Shown here: positions 6,437 to 11,556 of the stretch, one piece after another
Layout of the letters: the number at the start of each line of letters is the position of its first letter
Position numbering within the stretch: the stretch's first letter is position 1
NCBI GenBank assembly: GCA_005787665.1
Contig: SYAB01000375.1
Location: 1 to 11,556, forward strand
Source of the DNA: Actinomycetota bacterium
Lineage (GTDB): Bacteria > Actinomycetota > Actinomycetes > Mycobacteriales > Mycobacteriaceae
Reading direction: 5' to 3'
DNA length: 11,556 nt
Position numbers and translations under genes: made by a program
The notes under the pieces: generated by a model
The model's input: only the letters and a program-made list of their open reading frames with translations
The model's database searches: none
What the model was told of the DNA's origin: nothing

Positions 6437-7312
6437 GCGTGCCAGGCCGGGTGGATTCGCTGCCGCGGTGAGACGTTCCGGTACGTCCGGGTCGTGGGAC
6501 GGGAGGATCAGCCCGGCGTCTTTGAGTCGGGCTTGCAGAGTTCGGACCTTGGCCATATCGCTGTGGATTCCCGCGGTGGGCGATGTCGGGTTCATCCCGG
6601 CTGCGGTGAACGAGGTGTCACCACTGAACCAGATGTCGGTCTGGTCGGCACGCAATCTGACACTGACGGAGCCCGGGGTGTGGCCGGGTGTGTGTATCGC
6701 GGTCAGGCTCCCGTCCTCGGTCAGGTCCACAGCGGTCCCCAGAGCAGTCTCAGACCCCTCGTCGTCCACATAGCGGAAACGCGTATCTGCGTTTCGCCAG
6801 CGCCACTGCAGTGCGCCGATGCGAGGCGCGGCGGCGTCCTCCGCCCGGGTGGTCCAGACGTCGACGCCGGTGAAGTCGGGGACGGTACCGGTGTGGTCGA
6901 TGTGCTGATGGGTCAACACCAGGGCGCGCGCCTGCGTGGCCGACAGACCTATCTGACGAAGCCGGTCCGGCACGGTTGCGGAGTCGCCGACGTCGAGTTT
7001 GATGAACGACCTGATCACCGAATCCCGCCGCGGAGCGCCCTGCCAGGATTCCGGATCGTTGTAGGTGGCCGATGCTCCCGCATCGACGACGAAGAGTCCT
7101 TCCGGATGCTCGATGGCGTAACTCCATATCGGCATCGGTTCCGCGAAGCGGCGATCGGTCAGGATGGCCAACAGTCTCAGCGTGGTGGGCGTGCTCTCCG
7201 GCAGGCAGCACGTGGCATGGCAGCGCTTGACGGTCACTGTCCCGGCGTGCAGTGCGTGCACTGTGACGGGCCGTCCGTGGGCGGTGAATGCCGCGTGTGC
7301 GTGGTGGCGCAT
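6434..7312 (-). CDS. Metallo-beta-lactamase-fold hydrolase resembling N-acyl-homoserine lactone lactonases
   Basis: The 292-residue protein has H135, H137, D139 and H140 ([10 protein letters not shown]), H211 (HTPGHTPGS), D232 (FSGDTS) and H273 (LPSHDP), a complete dinuclear zinc site. The segment [21 protein letters not shown] (about 61-81) and the SHDP end are characteristic of the AttM/AiiB-like lactonase branch, which opens lactone rings such as acyl-homoserine lactones. The true substrate here may be another lactone or ester. An unusual cysteine cluster, KRCHATCC, lies at 29-36. ATG 7312 is chosen because GGAG (7319-7322) is 6 nt upstream; the in-frame TTG 7324 overlaps this site. It is divergent from a TetR gene across an inverted repeat, which suggests induction by a ligand, and is followed 11 bp later by mscR. 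Confidence 0.82.
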   Translation of the reverse strand: MRHHAHAAFTAHGRPVTVHALHAGTVTVKRCHATCCLPESTPTTLRLLAILTDRRFAEPMPIWSYAIEHPEGLFVVDAGASATYNDPESWQGAPRRDSVIRSFIKLDVGDSATVPDRLRQIGLSATQARALVLTHQHIDHTGTVPDFTGVDVWTTRAEDAAAPRIGALQWRWRNADTRFRYVDDEGSETALGTAVDLTEDGSLTAIHTPGHTPGSVSVRLRADQTDIWFSGDTSFTAAGMNPTSPTAGIHSDMAKVRTLQARLKDAGLILPSHDPDVPERLTAAANPPGLAR

Positions 7313-7346
7313 GGTGTACTCCAAGAGTTAAACGATGTTCACCTCG

Positions 7347-7375
7347 ACCTTGACAAACAAGTTAAGCGTTGTCAA
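7347..7375 (-). promoter_or_regulatory. Probable promoter of the lactonase-like gene
   Basis: On the minus strand, TTGACA (7370-7375) is followed by exactly 17 bp and then CAAGGT (7347-7352), which keeps the conserved A2 and T6 of a -10 box. The leader would be about 28 nt and includes GGAG before ATG 7312. Its -35 box is one arm of the TetR inverted repeat. Confidence 0.48.
7350..7375. promoter_or_regulatory. Inverted-repeat operator in the TetR/lactonase divergent region
   Basis: TTGACAA (7350-7356) and TTGTCAA (7369-7375) form a perfect 7-bp inverted repeat with a 12-bp AT-richer spacer. It sits between a TetR regulator gene and its divergent neighbour, the usual place of a TetR operator. 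A partial direct repeat, GTTAAACG (7327-7334) and GTTAAGCG (7361-7368), may add a second site. Binding is inferred. Confidence 0.55.
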
Positions 7376-7378
7376 TCT
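7350..7378 (+). promoter_or_regulatory. Probable leaderless promoter of the TetR gene
   Basis: TTGACA (7350-7355) is followed by exactly 17 bp and CAATCT (7373-7378), which keeps A2 and T6 of a -10 box. ATG 7387 follows after 8 nt, consistent with a leaderless or nearly leaderless transcript. It overlaps almost fully with the opposite-strand promoter. Confidence 0.48.
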
Positions 7379-7386
7379 TGGCCGTC

Positions 7387-7989
7387 ATGGCGCGCGGCGT
7401 AGGTCAGCATCACGGTGATCTCCGCCAGGCGCTGATGTCGGCGGCGCTCGAACTGATCGCCGAATCCGATGCTGATGAGGTGACGCTGCGGGCGGTGGCC
7501 AGGCGTGCAGGCGTGTCACCGGCGGCGCCCTATCACCACTTCGCCGACAAGAACGCCCTGCTCGCCGCCGTCGCCCGCGACGGTTTCGAGTCACTCGGGG
7601 AGGTCCAACTCGAGGTGCTGGCCGGTCCCGGATCTGCCCGTGACCGGCTGGAGCGACTGGTAACCGCCTACGTGTTGTTCGCATTGCGCCACCCCACTCA
7701 CTACCGGCTGATGTTCCGGACACCCCCGTCCAGGGTCGAGGGGGCTGAGGCCGCGGCACTTCGCGAGGCGGCACTGGGTACGTTCGGCCGGCTGGTCGAG
7801 GCCGTCAACGCCGTCGACGCGGGAATCTCGGCGCAGGAGGCGGCCCGGCGGGCCCTCCTCGGGTGGGCCACGGCGCACGGTGCCATCGAAGTCAGTCAGT
7901 GGGCGCTGGGTCTCAGTCCGGGTCTGGACCCCGAGTCATTCGCGGCGGACGTGGGTCGGGCGGTCAGCCGATTGGCCAGTGCGAACTAG
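7387..7989 (+). CDS. TetR-family transcriptional regulator
   Basis: The 200-residue protein has an N-terminal helix-turn-helix (about 33-52: VTLRAVARRAGVSPAAPYHH followed by FADKNALLAAV), the classic TetR DNA-binding signature. The C-terminal ligand domain contains AYVLFALRHPTHYRLMF (94-110), typical of the WHG/TetR_C branch. Such proteins dimerise, bind a palindrome near their own gene and release it on binding a small ligand. The divergent lactonase-like gene and the inverted repeat between them make this gene its likely repressor, with autoregulation. ATG 7387 is preferred over the in-frame TTG 7369, because that TTG lies inside the operator arm and no Shine-Dalgarno site precedes it. Its TAG stop forms part of the next gene's -10 box. 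Confidence 0.9.
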   Translation: MARGVGQHHGDLRQALMSAALELIAESDADEVTLRAVARRAGVSPAAPYHHFADKNALLAAVARDGFESLGEVQLEVLAGPGSARDRLERLVTAYVLFALRHPTHYRLMFRTPPSRVEGAEAAALREAALGTFGRLVEAVNAVDAGISAQEAARRALLGWATAHGAIEVSQWALGLSPGLDPESFAADVGRAVSRLASAN

Positions 7990-7992
7990 GCT
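7987..7992 (+). promoter_or_regulatory. -10 box of a probable leaderless promoter for the beta-lactamase-like gene
   Basis: TAGGCT fits TANNNT and is 6 nt before GTG 7999, the ideal spacing for transcription to start at the start codon. Its TAG is also the stop codon of the TetR gene. No Shine-Dalgarno site precedes the GTG. Confidence 0.48.
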
Positions 7993-7998
7993 CAGCGG

Positions 7999-8826
7999 GT
8001 GCCCGCGGCTCTGGATGTGATCGACGACTGGCCCGTCCCGAACGCCGCCGCGGCGGTGGTGGGCCCGGCCGGGGTGCTAGCCGCCCGCGGTGATCTCAGC
8101 CGGGTGTTCCGGCTGGCCTCGGTGACCAAGCCCCTGGTGGCCCGCGCCGCCCAGGTTGCCGTCGAGGAGGGCGTGATCGAGCTCGACACCCCCGCCGGCC
8201 CGGCTGGTGCCACCGTGCGTCACCTGCTCGCACACGCCTCCGGCTTGGCCATGAACTCCGCGGAGGTTCAGGCGGCGCCGGGTACGAGGCGGGTCTACTC
8301 CAACTACGGGTTCGCGGTGTTGGCCGAGACGATCGAGCGGGAGTCCGGGATCGCCTTCGGCCGCTACCTGGCCGAGGCGGTCTTCGAGCCGCTCGGCATG
8401 ACTGCGTCTCGCCTGGACGGCGGTGCGGCGGAGGCCGGTTTCGGGGCGGTCTCGACGGTCACCGATCTCGCCGCCTTCGCCGGGGACCTGCTCGCGCCCC
8501 GCACGGTGTCGGCGCAACTGCATGCCGAGGCCGCCAGTGTGCAGTTTCCGGGTCTGGACGGGGTGCTGCCGGGGTTCGGAATGCAACGGCCCAATGACTG
8601 GGGGCTGGGCTTTGAGATCCGGGACGCCAAATCCCCGCACTGGACCGGCGAGGCGAACTCGGCGGGCACCTACGGCCACTTCGGCCAGACCGGCACCTTC
8701 CTGTGGGTCGATCCGGTCGCGGCGTTGTCCCTGGTCGTGCTGACCGAACGGGACTTCGGCGATTGGGCCAAACCACTCTGGCCTGCGCTCTCTAACAGAG
8801 TTCTAAGAGAGTTCGGTCCGCACTAG
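7999..8826 (+). CDS. Serine beta-lactamase/penicillin-binding-protein-like hydrolase (class C type fold)
   Basis: The 275-residue protein carries the SxxK nucleophile motif S41-V-T-K44 (RLASVTKPLVA) and the second motif Y100-S-N102 (RRVYSNYGFAVLAE), as in class C beta-lactamases, DD-peptidases and EstB-type esterases. HFGQTGTF (227-234) stands where KTG is expected. It is shorter than real AmpC (about 360 aa) and has no signal peptide, so it is probably a cytosolic esterase or peptidase-like protein rather than a resistance enzyme. Length and place match Rv2257c of M. tuberculosis (272 aa as I recall). The GTG start is supported by the -10 box 6 nt upstream. The last codons (8788-8813) use AGA and CTA, rare in this GC-rich DNA, and hold short repeats. 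Substrate unknown. Confidence 0.82.
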   Translation: MPAALDVIDDWPVPNAAAAVVGPAGVLAARGDLSRVFRLASVTKPLVARAAQVAVEEGVIELDTPAGPAGATVRHLLAHASGLAMNSAEVQAAPGTRRVYSNYGFAVLAETIERESGIAFGRYLAEAVFEPLGMTASRLDGGAAEAGFGAVSTVTDLAAFAGDLLAPRTVSAQLHAEAASVQFPGLDGVLPGFGMQRPNDWGLGFEIRDAKSPHWTGEANSAGTYGHFGQTGTFLWVDPVAALSLVVLTERDFGDWAKPLWPALSNRVLREFGPH

Positions 8827-8835
8827 CGCAACTCT
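8788..8835. repeat. Cluster of AGAGTT/AACTCT short repeats at the 3' end of the beta-lactamase-like gene
   Basis: AGAGTTC occurs at 8797-8803 and 8808-8814, and the inverse AACTCT at 8830-8835. CTCTCT (8788-8793) and AGAGAG (8806-8811) also form a perfect inverted pair with a 12-nt spacer. The region is notably AT-richer than its surroundings and lies just upstream of the DUF3145 gene. It could be a protein-binding site or weak hairpin; function unknown. Confidence 0.35.
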
Positions 8836-8936
8836 GGTCTCAAAGGGCACAATAGCCACGTACGACACAATTGCATCGTCGGTAAACACCAGGTCGTTGG
8901 GGAAGACGTCCCTAGTGGAAGCCGAAGGAGCAAGTG
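8827..8936. other. 110-bp intergenic region upstream of the DUF3145 gene
   Basis: This is the longest gene-free stretch in the window. It is AT-richer than the flanking genes. It contains two CACAAT sequences (8848-8853 and 8866-8871) resembling -10 boxes, 18 bp apart, and a CGTACG palindrome (8859-8864). I see no clear -35 box, so the promoter of the downstream gene is not located with confidence. Confidence 0.4.
8925..8930 (+). promoter_or_regulatory. Shine-Dalgarno site of the DUF3145 gene
   Basis: AAGGAG lies 6 nt before ATG 8937. This spacing favours that ATG over the adjacent in-frame GTG 8934. Confidence 0.65.
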
Positions 8937-9449
8937 ATGCGTGCGTCGAATCAGTTCGCCGACGCGACGACAGGCGTGGTGTATGTGCACGCCTCACCCG
9001 CGGCGGTGTGCCCACATGTCGAGTGGGCGTTGTCGTCGACCCTCGGAGCGGGGGCGAATTTGAAGTGGACCCCGCAGCCGGCCATGCCGGGGCAACTGCG
9101 GGCGGTCACCAACTGGGTCGGTCCGGTGGGCACCGGTGCCAGGCTGGCCAATGCCCTGCGGTCCTGGTCGGTGTTGCGCTTCGAGGTCACCGAGGACCCG
9201 AGCCCCGGTGTCGACGGTCAGCGCTACAGCCACACCCCGCAACTGGGCCTGTGGAGCGGTGCGATGAGCGCCAACGGCGACGTGATGGTCGGCGAGATGC
9301 GGCTGCGCACGTTGATGTCGGCGGGGGCCGACACGCTGGCCGCGGAACTCGACACCGTGCTGGGCACCGCCTGGGACGACGCTCTGGAGGCCTATCGTGA
9401 CGGCGGTGATGCCGGCGAGGTCAGTTGGCTGAGCCGCGGGGTCGGCTGA
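8937..9449 (+). CDS. DUF3145 family protein, conserved in actinobacteria
   Basis: This 170-residue soluble protein has no signal peptide or membrane helix. It begins MRASNQFADATTGVVYVHAS and contains PHVEWALSSTLG, LRSWSVLRFEVTED and RYSHTPQLGLWSG. I recognise it as the DUF3145 family, which in M. tuberculosis is Rv2256c (about 177 aa), found next to the Rv2257c homologue exactly as here. The biochemical role is unknown. AAGGAG 6 nt upstream supports ATG 8937. A 110-bp leader region separates it from the beta-lactamase-like gene, so it is probably transcribed on its own. The acidic C-terminus ends in WLSRGVG. Confidence 0.85.
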   Translation: MRASNQFADATTGVVYVHASPAAVCPHVEWALSSTLGAGANLKWTPQPAMPGQLRAVTNWVGPVGTGARLANALRSWSVLRFEVTEDPSPGVDGQRYSHTPQLGLWSGAMSANGDVMVGEMRLRTLMSAGADTLAAELDTVLGTAWDDALEAYRDGGDAGEVSWLSRGVG

Positions 9450-9492
9450 CATGGACGGGAAAAGATAGGTTCCCTATGTTTCGGGGGAAACG

Positions 9493-9521
9493 ATGACCTC
9501 GTCCTGCACGCTGATTAGCTT
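9493..9521 (+). promoter_or_regulatory. Possible leaderless promoter of the small helical-protein gene
   Basis: ATGACC (9493-9498), a 17-bp spacer and TAGCTT (9516-9521) resemble a promoter whose -10 lies 7 nt before ATG 9529. The same ATGACC is the alternative upstream start codon, so only one of the two readings can be right. Confidence 0.33.
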
Positions 9522-9528
9522 GGGGCCC

Positions 9529-9723
9529 ATGGGTCAGCCGTCCGGCATGTCTCCGGAGTTTGCTCTCGCTCTCGCCGATATGCGCTTGTTGCAGACTGAA
9601 CGGCTGCTGGAGTGGCTGGCGGCCCAACGCGACTCACCCGGTGACGATCGACTGGCCCTCGTGCTGGAGTGCGTGCGCAAAGCCCAGACCGCAATCGGTG
9701 GCTTGCTGGAGGACGAGCGCTAA
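9529..9723 (+). CDS. Small hypothetical helical protein (Rv2255c-like)
   Basis: A 64-residue protein, mostly alpha-helical by composition (FALALADMRLLQTERLLEWL, then a charged turn, then LALVLECVRKAQTAIGGLL), ends in acidic LEDER. It looks like a two-helix hairpin. There is no membrane helix or signal. Its length and place behind the DUF3145 gene fit my recollection of Rv2255c, annotated only as hypothetical. ATG 9529 is chosen because TAGCTT sits 7 nt upstream and the extra residues from the in-frame ATG 9493 do not look coding. That upstream start does have GGGGGA (9483-9488) before it, so a 76-residue version is possible. It converges with the HNH endonuclease gene, with 25 bp between stops. 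Confidence 0.6.
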   Translation: MGQPSGMSPEFALALADMRLLQTERLLEWLAAQRDSPGDDRLALVLECVRKAQTAIGGLLEDER

Positions 9724-9731
9724 AGCCGACT

Positions 9732-9750
9732 GAACGGGTCGGAACGGGTC
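9732..9750. repeat. Short tandem repeat GAACGGGTC between convergent genes
   Basis: GAACGGGTC occurs at 9732-9740 and 9742-9750, covering most of the 25-bp gap between the small gene and the HNH gene. A 5-bp stem, CCGAC (9726-9730) with GTCGG (9738-9742), is also possible. It might be a weak terminator; evidence is thin. Confidence 0.25.
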
Positions 9751-11206
9751 AGAACGAGGGCGGTCGGTCGTTGAGGGCGCGTTCGCGCTCGATGTAGCGG
9801 GCCCGGTTCTGGGCTCGCGTGCGTTTTCGGGTCGGCATCATCAGCGTGGCCGCGTTCGGGGGGCGCGGCCCGGGCGACGGTGGCAACGGACCCGTCGTGA
9901 CATTCCATCGCGGGAACAGGACCTGGCAGCCGGGGCGCGTCACGTACGTTGCGCCGGTCGGAGAGGTCCACTCGACGGTGCCATCGGGGAACTGAACATC
10001 CGACCAGCCGTCCCAGAACGTCTTCAGCAGGTGTTCTTTCCGGCACACGCACTTGAGGTTTGACGGATGGGTAGGGCCGTACGGCCACGGGATGGTGTGG
10101 TCGATATCGCAGAACTCGGCGGGCACATCGCAATTCGGGAACCGGCAGGTGAGGTCGCGGAAACGCACGAACTCCGCCAGCGCAGCCGACGGGCGGTACC
10201 CCGATTCGGGCTCGTCGGATGGCCGCCGCACATGCCGCACGGTGGCACCCCCGCGGATCAGCTCGGCCACCAGCGGTGCGGGCACTGCGCCGCCACGCCC
10301 GGTCAAAACCGCCGTCGGCGCCGTCGGCGCCGCGGCCGTCGGATCGTCGGGAGAGTCGCAGACGTCGATACCTTCGCCGGACATCGCGGGGTCCGGCACG
10401 ATGCGGTCGATATCGGCATCGGTCACCACGTGCACGACGACCCCGGCGGCGCGGCCGTCGTCCTCCGCCGCGGTGCACGTCGACGCGCCGCATCGACAGG
10501 CCAGTCGATCTGAGCCGGCGGCCAGCGCACCGAGCGCATCGGCGCGGCGCTGACCGGTGGTCCGGGGGTCGTCCTCGCAGACGCTGCGGGCCATCTGCAT
10601 GAGGCGCCGGTCGAGCAGGGCGGCGTCGGTGGCGTAGAGCCGACCACGGACCGAGGTCGCGCCCGGCGTATCGTCCCGGGCGCCGAACTGGACGTCGCGA
10701 TCCCGAGCCCTCGACCGTGTCTGGTGAAGGGCGCCCGAATCGATGCGGGCCACCCACGTGTCAATGGCCTTCTCGAGTTTGTAGGCGGACAGAAGCCCCC
10801 ATGACCGGGCGTGCTCGGCGGTGGCGGTATCGATGAGGCCAAGGGCGGCCTCATCCTGGATGAGGTCGGTGCGGTCGACGATCGCGGCGCACACCCGATG
10901 GCTGATCAGGCCCTCGGCGAACAAGCGCGCCACGTTCGGCAGGCGATGGCGCAGCGAGAGACCGAGGTGCATATCCCCGAATGCCCGCCCCCGGCTGACT
11001 CCCAGTGCCGCGCCGATCTCGGCGGCGGTGGCGTCCCAGGAGTCGCAGGCCCAGTAGGCACTCTCCTCATCACCGCAGCGTCGGCGCACCAGCTCATTGA
11101 TCGCCGCGATGCGCCTGGCCGCGGTCTTGGCCTCCTCGCGCGCAAGGTCCGCGATGGCCGCCACTACAGCGGCGTCGCTGGCGGAGTGGAGACCGGTATC
11201 GAACAT
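9749..11206 (-). CDS. DUF222 / 13E12-family protein with C-terminal HNH endonuclease domain
   Basis: This 485-residue protein has an N-terminal helical DUF222 region (about 10-300), including ARLFAEGLISHRVCAAIVDRT, a typical 13E12-family stretch. The HNH nuclease domain is at about 345-400: C354 and C359 (LTCRFPNC), D369-H370 (CDIDHTIPW), N383 and H392 (NLKCVCRKEH). The linker at about 290-300 (TAAAPTAPTAV) is low-complexity, encoded by a short tandem repeat. The C-terminus is very basic (KRTRAQNRARYIERER). These genes occur in many copies per mycobacterial genome, and one class (REP13E12) carries the integration site of prophage phiRv1. The cellular role is unclear. ATG 11206 is chosen because TACACT lies 7 nt upstream; GTG 11236 would add ten unlikely residues. 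All key nuclease residues are present, so it is probably active. Confidence 0.85.
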   Translation of the reverse strand: MFDTGLHSASDAAVVAAIADLAREEAKTAARRIAAINELVRRRCGDEESAYWACDSWDATAAEIGAALGVSRGRAFGDMHLGLSLRHRLPNVARLFAEGLISHRVCAAIVDRTDLIQDEAALGLIDTATAEHARSWGLLSAYKLEKAIDTWVARIDSGALHQTRSRARDRDVQFGARDDTPGATSVRGRLYATDAALLDRRLMQMARSVCEDDPRTTGQRRADALGALAAGSDRLACRCGASTCTAAEDDGRAAGVVVHVVTDADIDRIVPDPAMSGEGIDVCDSPDDPTAAAPTAPTAVLTGRGGAVPAPLVAELIRGGATVRHVRRPSDEPESGYRPSAALAEFVRFRDLTCRFPNCDVPAEFCDIDHTIPWPYGPTHPSNLKCVCRKEHLLKTFWDGWSDVQFPDGTVEWTSPTGATYVTRPGCQVLFPRWNVTTGPLPPSPGPRPPNAATLMMPTRKRTRAQNRARYIERERALNDRPPSF

Positions 11207-11213
11207 ATGTGCG

Positions 11214-11219
11214 AGTGTA
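11214..11219 (-). promoter_or_regulatory. -10 box of a probable leaderless promoter for the HNH gene
   Basis: TACACT on the minus strand fits TANNNT and is 7 nt before ATG 11206, with no Shine-Dalgarno site near that ATG. No convincing -35 box is seen. Confidence 0.42.
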
Positions 11220-11270
11220 GTGGGGGGCAGTGACACGATGGCGGCATGCGAGCGGCTGGTTGTCCTCCGG

Positions 11271-11556
11271 CTACACCTCCCCCGCCACGAAGCCCGCCAG
11301 GCGCCCGACGATGAGAGACTCGGCCTCGGCCATGATGCGACCGATCAGCTCTGCCACGGTGGGCACGTCGTGGATCAGACCGGCAACCATGCCGCAACTC
11401 CAGGCGCCGGAGTCCATGGCGCCCTCCGTCATGATCTTCGGATAGACCCCGGCCACCTCGTCGATGATGTCTGCGAAGCCCAGCTTGTCGCCCAGGGTCT
11501 TCTCCTTCTCCAGGAGGCGGTCGACGGCGGCGTTGCGCAGCACCCGCTCGGTGTTG
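11271..11556 (-). CDS. Nitronate monooxygenase-like flavoprotein, C-terminal part (5' end outside window)
   Basis: Ninety-four residues are visible, reading in from the right edge without a start. NTERVLRNAAVDRLLEKE, SGAWSCGMVAGLIHDVPTVA and RIMAEAESLI are typical of the C-terminal end of the nitronate monooxygenase (former 2-nitropropane dioxygenase) family. These are FMN enzymes that oxidise nitronates or related compounds. The FMN-barrel core and catalytic histidine lie outside the window, so activity cannot be judged. It lies upstream of the HNH gene on the same strand with a 64-bp gap. The HNH gene has its own promoter-like site, so they are probably separate units. Confidence 0.75.
   Translation of the reverse strand, partial: NTERVLRNAAVDRLLEKEKTLGDKLGFADIIDEVAGVYPKIMTEGAMDSGAWSCGMVAGLIHDVPTVAELIGRIMAEAESLIVGRLAGFVAGEV

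Noticed and set aside
7369..7389. TTG 7369 as start of the TetR gene
   Set aside because: It lies inside the operator arm and promoter spacer and has no ribosome site. ATG 7387 fits the promoter and usual TetR length.
7999..8826. A beta-lactam resistance gene
   Set aside because: No signal peptide, short length and no KTG triad motif. The neighbourhood is that of the conserved Rv2257c-like protein, so a resistance role is not supported.
9749..11206. phiRv1-type prophage attachment site in the 13E12-family gene
   Set aside because: The family connection is known, but I cannot identify the attachment core here and there is no prophage gene in the window.
1..11556. tRNA/rRNA genes, CRISPR arrays, insertion sequences
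   Set aside because: No cloverleaf-like sequence, regularly spaced repeat series, transposase motif or terminal inverted repeats with target duplications were seen on either strand.

Overview
This window is GC-rich, with GTG starts, very short intergenic gaps and many promoters that put a TANNNT -10 box 6-8 nt before a start codon. It looks like mycobacterial DNA (Mycobacterium/Mycolicibacterium type). The central and right-hand genes match, from memory, the M. tuberculosis Rv2255c-Rv2260 neighbourhood: mscR with its metallo-beta-lactamase partner, a serine-hydrolase-like protein, a DUF3145 protein and a 64-codon small gene. There is no RNA gene, CRISPR array or insertion sequence that I can support. 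No gene-free stretch exceeds about 110 bp (the largest is 8827-8936).

Left part (1-4717). The window opens inside a gene whose visible N-terminal part is the C-terminal catalytic region of MazG, of alphaproteobacterial flavour. Its last ~43 residues do not look like MazG, so it may be a fusion or an assembly chimera. One base after its stop begins a dihydrodipicolinate-reductase-like/amine dehydrogenase-like NAD(P) oxidoreductase. A convergent two-gene unit follows on the minus strand: a LapA-like two-helix membrane protein and a SABATH-type (plant salicylate/benzoate/JH-acid type) carboxyl methyltransferase. Diverging from it are a SHOCT-domain membrane protein and a zinc-dependent alcohol dehydrogenase with an unusual insertion.

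Middle part (4714-7989). A minus-strand unit encodes a lactonase-like metallo-hydrolase, then MscR (mycothiol-dependent formaldehyde dehydrogenase), then a glyoxalase-II-like metallo-hydrolase overlapping mscR by ATGA. A TetR regulator is divergent from the lactonase. Their 74-bp intergenic region holds a perfect inverted repeat, TTGACAA-12-TTGTCAA, whose arms can supply the -35 boxes of two overlapping promoters on opposite strands. The TetR protein probably controls itself and the lactonase, and perhaps by read-through mscR.

Right part (7999-11556). A beta-lactamase/PBP-like protein, a DUF3145 protein and a small helical protein run on the plus strand. They converge with a DUF222/13E12-family HNH endonuclease on the minus strand. 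The window ends in the C-terminus of a nitronate monooxygenase-like flavoprotein.

Overall the window is a mycobacterial small-molecule metabolism and detoxification region (formaldehyde/mycothiol, lactone or ester hydrolysis, alcohol/aldehyde oxidation, carboxyl methylation). Its most noteworthy elements are the bacterial SABATH enzyme, the TetR-lactonase switch, the MazG hybrid at the left edge, and the repeated leaderless-promoter architecture.
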